DNA of 5,925 nucleotides. Source: an uncultured Geobacteraceae bacterium. GTDB taxonomy: Bacteria; Desulfobacterota; Desulfuromonadia; Geobacterales; Pseudopelobacteraceae. Location: the NCBI GenBank assembly GCA_903879825.1, contig CAIRND010000406.1:1-5925 (forward strand), given 5' to 3'. Within the stretch, counting starts at the first letter, position 1. The number at the start of each line of letters is the position of its first letter. Below, one piece after another: positions 1-5,770 of this stretch. The translations under genes and the position numbers were made by a program. A model generated the notes under the pieces. That model was not told the origin of the DNA and searched no databases. It was given only the letters and a program-made list of their open reading frames with translations.

Positions 1-178
1 CGCGCTCCCTCAGGATAAGCACACCGAACTTGTCGTACTGTGCGAACTTGGTCCTCGTGCCGTAATGGGCAAAGCGCTATTAGGTCTCCTCGGCTATCGC
101 AACGTCACACTTCTTACCGGCCATATGTCCGCCTGGCGGCGTTTAGGGCTTCCCATGGACGTAACAGGTAGAGGGTGA
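1..178 (+). CDS. Rhodanese-domain protein, C-terminal part (5' end outside window)
   Basis: Reading from base 2, 58 residues run to a TGA at 176-178. The visible part looks like the second half of a rhodanese (sulfurtransferase) domain: an LPQDK turn, a hydrophobic strand (LVVLC), the loop C-E-L-G-P-R with a candidate catalytic Cys (codon 41-43) and Arg (codon 56-58), a helix (MGKALLGLLGY), then RNVTLLTGHMSAWRRLGLP, which matches the usual 'nV..L.GG..aW...G.P' ending. Rhodaneses carry sulfur as a Cys persulfide, so a retained Cys suggests an active domain. I cannot tell a stand-alone rhodanese from the C-terminal domain of a larger protein such as a CoA-disulfide reductase/rhodanese fusion. 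It ends 59 nt before the response regulator start on the same strand, with no clear terminator between, so cotranscription is plausible. Confidence 0.75.
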   Translation, partial: ALPQDKHTELVVLCELGPRAVMGKALLGLLGYRNVTLLTGHMSAWRRLGLPMDVTGRG

Positions 179-237
179 GGGTGGATTTTCCCGTTTTATC
201 ATGTCTTGAAACTCCCGATCAGGTTTTGGAGAAAAAC

Positions 238-963
238 ATGTCCCCATCCATTGTCAATCTGGGAACGGTACTGATCGTAGAAGACGACCGTAATACCGCC
301 GCTCTGGTTGCAACATACCTTGAACGAGAGGGGTTTGTGGCTGTGGTTGTTCACGATGGTGGGCAGGCGATACAGGTCGCTGGCGAATGCAATCCAATTT
401 TCGTGATTCTCGACATGATGTTGCCGAACAGGGACGGCTGGGATATTTGCCGGACATTGCGAGAAACTTCCGATGTCCCGGTCCTTATGCTCACGGCGCG
501 GGAAGAGGAGGCTGATCGTGTTGCCGGCCTTGCGATGGGTGCTGATGATTACGTGGTAAAACCGTTCAGCCCCCGTGAACTGGTGGAGAGGGTGAAGGCT
601 ATATTACGCCGCAGTCGTCCGGCATCTACCCGGCACGTGGCGGTCATCGCCTTCAATGGGCTCGTGCTAGACCTGGAGAAGCACTACGTTACTCGCAACG
701 GTCGTCCCGTTGCCCTGACCGCGTCGGAGTACAAAATTTTGCAGGCGTTGATGGTTTCACCGGGGAAGGCCTTTTCCCGGGAGGAACTTCTGGAACATTG
801 CTACAGCCATGGAGAAGTGGTCATCGATCGGGTTATTGACGTTCATATCGGGAAACTCCGACAAAAGATCGAGGATGATACCACCAGGCCCCGATTTATC
901 CTGACAGTACGGGGCTATGGTTACCGGTTTAATGACGAGAACGGAGATCAGGAGATCCTATGA
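238..963 (+). CDS. OmpR/PhoB-family response regulator (BaeR/CpxR-like)
   Basis: This is a cytoplasmic DNA-binding transcription factor of 241 aa, phosphorylated by the partner kinase encoded next. The receiver domain (about residues 9-125) has the acidic pair D16/D17, phosphoacceptor D59 (in LDMMLP), T86 and K108 (KPF), and Y105 at the aromatic switch position. A winged-helix effector domain covers about 135-236, with LTASEYKIL, the recognition-helix region RVIDVHIGKLRQKI, and the VRGYGYRF wing. The length is normal for the family. The start is ATG 238, preceded by GGAG at 228-231 with a 6-nt spacer. A GTG at 175 would add 21 residues that lie before the first receiver strand and would overlap the upstream stop codon, so I reject it. 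The stop overlaps the kinase start (ATGA). Likely target: the TCTTTAC direct repeat at 2079-2096 before the radical SAM gene (inference). Confidence 0.95.
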   Translation: MSPSIVNLGTVLIVEDDRNTAALVATYLEREGFVAVVVHDGGQAIQVAGECNPIFVILDMMLPNRDGWDICRTLRETSDVPVLMLTAREEEADRVAGLAMGADDYVVKPFSPRELVERVKAILRRSRPASTRHVAVIAFNGLVLDLEKHYVTRNGRPVALTASEYKILQALMVSPGKAFSREELLEHCYSHGEVVIDRVIDVHIGKLRQKIEDDTTRPRFILTVRGYGYRFNDENGDQEIL

Positions 964-2027
964 GGCAGCGCCTGCTCTGGAAGTTATTGATTGGCCATAT
1001 CGTCCCTATCTTCGCTATCTTCTCGCTGGTTGTCTGGCAAGCTGTCGACCAGCAGTCTGCTGAGTATTACGGGGAGCTGGTAGAGCGTTTTCATGTCGCT
1101 CCGGTTGATGCGCATGCCAGGTTTCTTGAAGCTATCCACCACCACATGTTCTGGGGCGTTTTTGTTGCTCTAATTTTCAGCCTGCTCTTTACGTATCTCT
1201 TGACCAGTTGGGTGTTACGTCCCCTGTTACAGATCACCGCCATCACCAAAAAAGTTGCCGATGGTAATTATTCCGAAAGAGTTAACGTGTTGTCCCGCTA
1301 TGAGGGTGGCCAACTTGCCGATGCCTTTAATCATATGGCAGACAATCTGGAAATGGTTGAACGGCTGCGTAAGAACATGGTTGCAGACATCTCTCATGAA
1401 CTGCGTACGCCGCTGACCAACCTGCGTGGCTACCTGGAGGGTTTGAGTGACTCTGTCATAGAACCAACGCGGGAAACTTTCCAGATGCTGGAGCAGGAGG
1501 TTTTGCGGCTCGTAAATCTGGTCGAAGATCTCCAACAGCTGGCGAGAGCGGATGCCGCAAAAGCGTTCCTCGATTGTCAGGACCTTTCCCTCCACGAACT
1601 ACTCCGTCAGATCATGGAACTTTATCGACCCAACTTTCATGAGAAGGAGCTTGAAGTACAGTGGCAACTCGATCTGGACAGCGAGCTGGTAACAGCAGAT
1701 CGGGACAAGCTCCTGCAGGCGATCCGCAACCTTGTCGACAACGCCTGGAAGTATACCCCGCAGCGGGGCACCGTCACTATTTCGACGCAGCGTACCGCAG
1801 ACGGCGTAAAAACTATTTTCAGCAACAGCGGCACCGTTGTCGCTGAAAAGGATATTCCGTTCCTGTTTGAGCGGTTTTTCAGGACGGATAGGTCGCGTTC
1901 CCGGGATGTGGGCGGGGCTGGTATCGGTTTGTCAATTGTCAAGGAGCTGATTGAGGCGCACGGCGGTACGGTGGGTGCGGAAAGTGGCGAAAACGGCACC
2001 CGCGTATGGTTTGTACTGCCGGGGTAG
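960..2027 (+). CDS. Sensor histidine kinase (BaeS-like, HAMP-HisKA-HATPase)
   Basis: This is an inner-membrane kinase of 355 aa that autophosphorylates and passes phosphate to the adjacent regulator. Order: TM1 about 9-28; a short periplasmic segment about 29-62; TM2 about 64-86; HAMP from RPLLQI at 87 to about 132; dimerisation/phosphotransfer with H146 in the motif SHELRTPL; HATPase_c with N-box NLVDNAWKYTP (257-267), F-box FLFERFF (301-307) and G2 box GGAGIGLSIVK (318-328). The G1 box is degenerate: N289-S-G-T-V replaces the usual DxGxG, a change that may be common in this subgroup. The periplasmic part is only about 34 residues and rich in histidine (H45, H52, H60-H62). Start: ATG 960 overlaps the regulator stop by 4 bp, with AGGAG at 950-954 and a 5-nt spacer, so the two genes are translationally coupled. 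Confidence 0.95.
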   Translation: MRQRLLWKLLIGHIVPIFAIFSLVVWQAVDQQSAEYYGELVERFHVAPVDAHARFLEAIHHHMFWGVFVALIFSLLFTYLLTSWVLRPLLQITAITKKVADGNYSERVNVLSRYEGGQLADAFNHMADNLEMVERLRKNMVADISHELRTPLTNLRGYLEGLSDSVIEPTRETFQMLEQEVLRLVNLVEDLQQLARADAAKAFLDCQDLSLHELLRQIMELYRPNFHEKELEVQWQLDLDSELVTADRDKLLQAIRNLVDNAWKYTPQRGTVTISTQRTADGVKTIFSNSGTVVAEKDIPFLFERFFRTDRSRSRDVGGAGIGLSIVKELIEAHGGTVGAESGENGTRVWFVLPG

Positions 2028-2078
2028 TTATAGGTGCTGATGAGGGATGGGGAAAACGTCAGCGGCTCTTTCGGATAT

Positions 2079-2096
2079 TCTTTACCAAATCTTTAC
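2079..2096. promoter_or_regulatory. Direct-repeat operator for an OmpR/CpxR-type regulator
   Basis: TCTTTAC occurs at 2079-2085 and again exactly at 2090-2096, an 11-bp step, about one helical turn. On the opposite strand this reads GTAAA-N6-GTAAA, close to the published CpxR-type consensus GTAAA-N5/6-GTAAA and to the tandem half-sites used by PhoB/OmpR-family dimers. A weaker copy, TCTTTCG, lies 12 bp upstream at 2067-2073. The site follows a regulator/kinase pair and precedes the radical SAM gene. The repeat is seen; binding by the adjacent regulator is inference. Confidence 0.6.
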
Positions 2097-2116
2097 ATGA
2101 CCATTAAGCGTTTCCC

Positions 2117-2125
2117 TGCTACAGT
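2117..2125 (+). promoter_or_regulatory. Possible extended -10 element of the radical SAM gene promoter
   Basis: TGCTACAGT reads as an extended -10 (TG-N-TACAGT, 4 of 6 to TATAAT). No good -35 lies 16-18 bp upstream. The direct-repeat operator ends about 20 bp before it, as expected of a promoter where an OmpR/PhoB-type activator replaces the -35 contact. A start near 2131-2133 would give a leader of about 57 nt. This is weak on its own and supported mainly by position. Confidence 0.35.
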
Positions 2126-2127
2126 GC

Positions 2128-2156
2128 AGCCTGATTTTTCCGGGCTTTAATTTTTT
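2128..2156 (+). terminator. Weak terminator-like hairpin after the kinase gene
   Basis: AGCCTG (2128-2133) pairs with CGGGCT (2141-2146), a 6-bp stem with one G-T pair and a 7-nt loop. It is followed by TTAATTTTTT (2147-2156). It would act on transcripts reading through from the kinase gene. If the proposed -10 at 2120-2125 is right, transcripts starting there would lack the 5' arm, so the structure would block read-through without affecting the radical SAM gene's own promoter. The stem is short, so confidence is low. Confidence 0.35.
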
Positions 2157-2189
2157 GAAACAGATACCAATCACATAGAGGAGAAATGA

Positions 2190-3656
2190 ATGAGTAAGAT
2201 AATTTTTATTACAGCCCCGTATCACTGCTGGGGAGTCCAGGTTGTCGGCAACTGGCCACCGCTCCACCTTGCCTATCTCGCCGGAGCTGCTCTTGAATCA
2301 GGGCATGAAGCCAAGATATTCGATGCCATGAACAAAAACCTTAACTTTGAAGATATCAGACGGGAAATAGAACAGTTTCAGCCTGATTACGTCATGACTC
2401 TGGATTATCTCCCGGTTACCGGTGCCATCAGCACCGCTACGGTTCCTGATGCTCTTAAAATTCTTGATGTTGCCAAAGAGGTGAATCCGGCCATTGTTAC
2501 TTTGCTGGGTGGCCCTCATCCTACATTCATGTTCAATGAAATCCTCGAAGACGATAAAAACCACGTCGATTATATTTTGAAGGGGGAGCCGGAGCAGACG
2601 TTGAAGCAGTTGCTTGCTGCTATTCCTGAAGGTAAAGGGAAAGAGGTAAAGGGAATTGCATATCTGAATGGTACCGAGGTTGTCTCAAACGAAAATCAGG
2701 CTCATATAGTGGAGTTGGATTCTCTGTCCCCGGCATGGCACCTGCTTGATTGGGATGACTACCAATATCGTGTCGCCCCGACCGGCCGGATGGCTTCCAT
2801 ACTGACCTCCCGTGGGTGTGATATGGCTTGTGCCTTTTGTAGTCAGCGGATGTTCTGGCGCGAAGACTGGCGCTGTCGTAAACCGGAAAATGTCATCGAA
2901 GAAATGGACTATCTGATTAAGACCTACGATATCAAGTTTTTTACCTTGATTGACGCCTATCCAACGAAACAGCAGGATCGCTGGGAACTGTTTCTTGACC
3001 TGCTGATTGAGCGGAACTTTGGAGTCCATCTGCTCATCGAAACCAGAGTTGAAGATATCATCAGGGATGCGGCTATCCTGCACAAATATCGGGACGCCGG
3101 AATCATCCATATTTACATCGGTGCAGAAAGCGCCGATAAGGATACCTTGAACAGCCTCAATAAAGGCACCGATTTTGAGCAGAACAAACAGGCATTAGAC
3201 CTGTGCCGTGAGGCGGGCATCATTACGGAAGCATCGTTCATGATCGGCTTTCCAAACGAAACTTGGGAATCCATCCAGAATAATATTGACTCCGCTATCT
3301 ATCTTAACCCGGACATCGCGGTATTTCCTGTCGTTACCCCCATGCCGTTCACACCGATACACGCTGAAATGAAGGACCGCATCAGGGTGTGGGATTACTC
3401 AAAATACAATCTGGTGACACCGATTATCGAACCTGTTGCGATGAGTATGGATGAAATAACCAAAGCGCTCGGCATGTGTTATATGAAATTTTACAGTAAT
3501 AAAGCACAGGAAATCGTTGCTCTGGATGACGGATTCAAACGGAGATACATGCTCAGTGCGTTCAAATTGATGATGAAAGATCACGGCGATAAATTCGATT
3601 TCGCCGCTTCCGATATGCCGATGCATTTTACCACTGATGCTTTAAAGAGTTATTGA
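2190..3656 (+). CDS. B12-binding-domain radical SAM protein (BchE/HpnR/HpnJ-type), substrate unknown
   Basis: This 488-aa enzyme is probably oxygen-sensitive and cytoplasmic. The N-terminal part (about 3-140) has the cobalamin-binding Rossmann layout of class B radical SAM proteins: PPLHLAYLAGAALESGHEAKIFDA followed by GGPHPT at 107-112. No DxHxxG motif is present, which is common in this class. The radical SAM core (about 200-415) has C210-x3-C214-x2-C217 (RGCDMACAFC) for the [4Fe-4S] cluster, then RKPENVIEEMDYL, FTLIDAYPT, IYIGAES (308-314) and MIGFPNET (351-358). The C-terminal 70 or so residues are unassigned. Known relatives include BchE ring cyclase and the hopanoid enzymes HpnR and HpnJ, so a methyl transfer or oxidative rearrangement on a lipid or cofactor is possible, but the sequence does not decide. 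Start ATG 2190 has AGGAG at 2179-2183 with a 6-nt spacer; ATG 2186 gives only three codons. It appears monocistronic, between its own operator and a strong hairpin. Confidence 0.9.
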   Translation: MSKIIFITAPYHCWGVQVVGNWPPLHLAYLAGAALESGHEAKIFDAMNKNLNFEDIRREIEQFQPDYVMTLDYLPVTGAISTATVPDALKILDVAKEVNPAIVTLLGGPHPTFMFNEILEDDKNHVDYILKGEPEQTLKQLLAAIPEGKGKEVKGIAYLNGTEVVSNENQAHIVELDSLSPAWHLLDWDDYQYRVAPTGRMASILTSRGCDMACAFCSQRMFWREDWRCRKPENVIEEMDYLIKTYDIKFFTLIDAYPTKQQDRWELFLDLLIERNFGVHLLIETRVEDIIRDAAILHKYRDAGIIHIYIGAESADKDTLNSLNKGTDFEQNKQALDLCREAGIITEASFMIGFPNETWESIQNNIDSAIYLNPDIAVFPVVTPMPFTPIHAEMKDRIRVWDYSKYNLVTPIIEPVAMSMDEITKALGMCYMKFYSNKAQEIVALDDGFKRRYMLSAFKLMMKDHGDKFDFAASDMPMHFTTDALKSY

Positions 3657-3672
3657 TAAGGACGATGAGGGG

Positions 3673-3719
3673 CGAGACCGGCGAATTGTATTCGCCGGTC
3701 TCGTACACATTTCTGTTTA
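3673..3719 (+). terminator. Strong hairpin terminator after the radical SAM gene
   Basis: CGAGACCGGCGAA (3673-3685) is perfectly complementary to TTCGCCGGTCTCG (3691-3703): a 13-bp GC-rich stem with a 5-nt loop, starting 16 nt after the stop codon. The tail (TACACATTTCTGTTT) is only moderately T-rich. It ends the radical SAM transcript and separates it from the ATPase gene. Confidence 0.75.
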
Positions 3720-3721
3720 GA

Positions 3722-3750
3722 TTGACAATCAGTATAAATCTATGTTAACA
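3722..3750 (+). promoter_or_regulatory. Candidate promoter for the ATPase gene
   Basis: TTGACA at 3722-3727 is a perfect -35 hexamer. The base 17 nt further on begins TTAACA (3745-3750), a poor -10. TATAAA at 3733-3738 is a good -10 but too near that -35. Either choice gives a very short leader before ATG 3759. A promoter is expected here because a terminator stands just upstream, but the exact elements are uncertain. Confidence 0.3.
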
Positions 3751-3758
3751 CTCCTCCC

Positions 3759-4934
3759 ATGCTGATCCAACGTACCATACAAGCTGACCTTATCCGCTTG
3801 AGCCAACAATACCCGGTAGTCACAATTGTTGGCCCACGGCAATCCGGAAAGAGCACTCTCACAAAGATGGCTTTTCCAGACAAGCCATACGTGTCCCTTG
3901 AGAAGCTCTCGTTGCGGGATTTTGCCCTGACCGACCCGGTCGGGTTCCTTAATACCCACGCAAAGGAAGGGGCTATACTGGACGAAATCCAGCGAGTACC
4001 GAGCCTGTTATCCGAAATCCAGGTGAGAGTGGATGCCAGGCCGGAGCTAAAAGGCACATACATTCTCACCGGCAGTCACCAGTTGCTGCTGATGGAATCG
4101 GTGTCACAATCCCTTGCTGGCCGAACGGCAATCCTTAAGCTACTTCCGTTCAGTCTCTCAGAACGTGATGCATTCGTTGGTACTCCTTCAGATATTCCGC
4201 AGCTCCTATTTACCGGTTTCTATCCTCGCATCTATGCCGATAATCTTGATCCTGTCGAAGCACTCTCATTTTATATCACCACGTACGTGGAACGAGATGT
4301 GCGGGAAATAATGGCAATCAAGGATTTAACGGCCTTCTCGCGCTTCCTGAGGCTGTGTGCTGGACGGACGGGGCAGATTTTGAACGCCAGTTCCCTTGCC
4401 ACCGATGCAGGTATTAACCACAACACTGCCCGCGCTTGGCTGTCGCTACTAGAAGCCAGTTTTATCATTACCCTGCTACAGCCACACTTCAATAATCTCA
4501 ATAAACGCTTGATCAAAGCGCCAAAGCTTTACTTCTGGGACGTGGGGCTTGCGTGTCATCTATTAGGAATTGAACGGTCTGAACAGGTTGCAAGTCATCC
4601 GCTTGTAGGAGCTCTTTTTGAAACTTTTGTCGTGACTGAGTTAATGAAGCAGCGCCTGAACCGTGTGCGTGAACCGAGATTATATTACTGGCGGGATAAT
4701 GCGGGACATGAGGTCGATTTGTTACATGAGTCTGCTGATGATATTATCCCGATAGAGATCAAGTCAGGGGCGACGGTCCAACGGGATGCCTTGAAGGGCA
4801 TAGAGTATTATCGTTCACTTAATCCAAAAGCAACCCCCGGTGTCGTTGTGTACGGTGGCAGTGAACAACAGGATCGCAGTAGTGGTTTGCGGATAGTCGG
4901 ATTTTCTCAAATCGGAAATCTTATGGGTACGTGA
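3759..4934 (+). CDS. AAA_14/DUF4143 ATP-binding protein
   Basis: This is a complete 391-aa member of the common prokaryotic family joining an AAA-type ATPase to a C-terminal DUF4143 region. The ATPase part (about 18-140) has Walker A GPRQSGKST (25-33), Walker B with D75-E76 in AILDEIQ, and a sensor-1-like LTGSHQ (103-108). The middle contains YVERDVREI and a helix-turn-helix-like stretch (SLATDAGINHNTARAWLSLLE). The C-terminal part resembles a PD-(D/E)xK nuclease fold: FETFVVTEL, YYWRDNAGHEVDLL with D320, and IEIKSG with E333 and K335. The family's role is not firmly known; links to mobile DNA or defence have been suggested. These genes are often scattered and laterally moved. Start: the frame is closed by TAA at 3735, so ATG 3759 is the only reasonable start, yet the bases before it (CACTCCTCCC) contain no Shine-Dalgarno. 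The gene stands alone and is probably not linked to the radical SAM system. Confidence 0.92.
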   Translation: MLIQRTIQADLIRLSQQYPVVTIVGPRQSGKSTLTKMAFPDKPYVSLEKLSLRDFALTDPVGFLNTHAKEGAILDEIQRVPSLLSEIQVRVDARPELKGTYILTGSHQLLLMESVSQSLAGRTAILKLLPFSLSERDAFVGTPSDIPQLLFTGFYPRIYADNLDPVEALSFYITTYVERDVREIMAIKDLTAFSRFLRLCAGRTGQILNASSLATDAGINHNTARAWLSLLEASFIITLLQPHFNNLNKRLIKAPKLYFWDVGLACHLLGIERSEQVASHPLVGALFETFVVTELMKQRLNRVREPRLYYWRDNAGHEVDLLHESADDIIPIEIKSGATVQRDALKGIEYYRSLNPKATPGVVVYGGSEQQDRSSGLRIVGFSQIGNLMGT

Positions 4935-5146
4935 AGAATACATCCATGAGTCTGTGGATGTTTGAAGGTGCTTTGTCAGGTTAACGTGATTGATCGGGTG
5001 GAATGGTTCTGGTTGACCCCAATGGTTTCTCTTTAAGAACGATTGATTTAAAAATATAGGTACGCAGGGCAGAGTTGCGGTAGAAATAAGAACAGCCGGG
5101 GGAATAATATCCTCCGGCTGTTCATGTTTTAAAGCTGCAGATGTTG
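4935..5146. other. Intergenic region between convergent genes
   Basis: No coding frame of note is present. It holds a small hairpin just after the ATPase stop (ACATCCA 4940-4946 with TGGATGT 4955-4961, 8-nt loop), which lacks a T-tract and is at best a weak terminator, and the stronger hairpin at 5090-5123. I see nothing recognisable in between. Confidence 0.6.
5090..5123 (-). terminator. Terminator of the minus-strand membrane gene, possibly bidirectional
   Basis: Bases 5090-5103 pair with 5110-5123, a 14-bp arm with one imperfect position and a 6-nt AT loop. On the minus strand the stem is followed by TTATTTCT; on the plus strand by ATGTTTT. It lies 23 bp beyond the stop of the minus-strand gene and also faces the ATPase gene, so it can serve both. 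The imperfect pair is G-T in plus-strand RNA and A-C in minus-strand RNA. Confidence 0.7.
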
Positions 5147-5527
5147 TTAGTGTCGCATGCGCATCATGCCGGAGATGGCACCGCTGAAAAAGGCGATCAG
5201 CCAGCAGGTGTAGATGCTCAGGCTGACGCGATGAAAAACGCGGTTGATTGCTTCGGTCTTGTGAGCGAGAGAGGCGACCAGTGCCAGCGTGAAATGGAAG
5301 GCCATTCCACTTAAAGAAGCGATGCCGGTGATGTTATGCCACTCAGGAGCTTTGCCGTAGGCCAGGGCAAACAGGTTCATCTGGCGGGTGCCGAGATAGT
5401 CGCATAGCAGGCCTATTCCGAAAATGATCAGGTGTTTCCGATGCAATCCCTGCTTTCGTCCACTGAATACCGCCCATGAGTAGAACACCAGGGCCAGATT
5501 CATCCATATTACCGCTTGCATCAACAT
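5147..5527 (-). CDS. Small four-helix membrane protein, HsmA/TIGR03987-like
   Basis: This 126-aa, strongly hydrophobic protein has about four membrane spans (roughly 5-21, 33-50, 66-88, 102-121). I recognise the pattern of the HsmA/TIGR03987 family: N-terminal LALVFYSWAVFSG, FGIGLLCDYLGTRQM, WHNITG, a mid-membrane FH, FHRVSL, and a SGAISGM end. H32, H64, H78 and H99 lie at or near helix ends and D43 is in the second span. In Clostridioides difficile, HsmA is reported as a heme-responsive membrane protein that sequesters heme; whether this one binds heme is inference. Start ATG 5527 (complement) has AAAGGA at 5535-5540 with a 7-nt spacer; M3 would be spaced too far. It is transcribed towards the ATPase gene and ends before a hairpin terminator. 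The assignment is from memory of the motif pattern. Confidence 0.75.
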   Translation of the reverse strand: MLMQAVIWMNLALVFYSWAVFSGRKQGLHRKHLIIFGIGLLCDYLGTRQMNLFALAYGKAPEWHNITGIASLSGMAFHFTLALVASLAHKTEAINRVFHRVSLSIYTCWLIAFFSGAISGMMRMRH

Positions 5528-5582
5528 CTACACATCCTTTTGTTCTTGAAAAATATCAGCTTCATTCTGGAAAAAGCAGTTG

Positions 5583-5710
5583 TCCACGAAAGACACGAAA
5601 TACACTAACAAAATCAGCAAAATACACAATAATGCGGCATAACCTGTTTGGTTAATACGTTTACTTCTGTAGTGCTTTAAATTTTCGTGTGTTTTCGTGC
5701 CTTTCGTGGA
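5583..5710. repeat. CACGAAA-type inverted-repeat element (about 130 bp)
   Basis: The left end (TCCACGAAAGACACGAAA, 5583-5600) and the complement of the right end (TCCACGAAAGGCACGAAA, 5710 back to 5693) agree at 17 of 18 bases, forming terminal inverted repeats around an AT-rich core. Each arm is built from nonamer units around ACACGAAAN. Repeats of this CCACGAAAGRCACGAAA type are, as I recall, dispersed in intergenic regions of many bacterial genomes, and give spurious peptides such as STKGTK and FVSFV when translated. There is no transposase and no clear target duplication. It could be a non-autonomous element or a structured RNA/DNA repeat. Confidence 0.65.
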
Positions 5711-5770
5711 TCCAATAGCCGTTTTTAGCTTCATTGTGTTGCACAGGATTTTCTGCGTGCGGGACTATAC

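Noticed and set aside
175..237. Upstream GTG start for the response regulator, adding 21 residues
   Set aside because: ATG 238 has a good GGAG at 6-nt spacing and places the first receiver strand at the usual position; the extension has no family match and overlaps the upstream stop codon.
1227..1595. 122-codon minus-strand open frame inside the kinase gene
   Set aside because: It is antisense to the HAMP and HisKA regions and shows no domain or ribosome site.
1637..1999. 120-codon minus-strand open frame inside the kinase gene
   Set aside because: It lies antisense to the conserved HATPase domain; the Ser/Arg/Pro-rich composition is typical of a shadow frame.
2685..3110. 141-codon minus-strand open frame inside the radical SAM gene
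   Set aside because: It is antisense to the radical SAM core with its CxxxCxxC motif; no recognisable protein features.
3740..4069. 109-codon minus-strand open frame at the start of the ATPase gene
   Set aside because: It is antisense to the Walker A and B region and is explained as a shadow.
5583..5710. CRISPR array from the CACGAAA units
   Set aside because: The units are 9 bp, degenerate, without spacers, and arranged as inverted arms, not direct repeats of 23-40 bp.
5528..5734. 68-aa minus-strand gene
   Set aside because: It mostly translates the inverted-repeat element (STKGTK, FVSFV), has no ribosome site at its ATG, and matches no family I know; listed as a repeat and as a low-interest finding instead.
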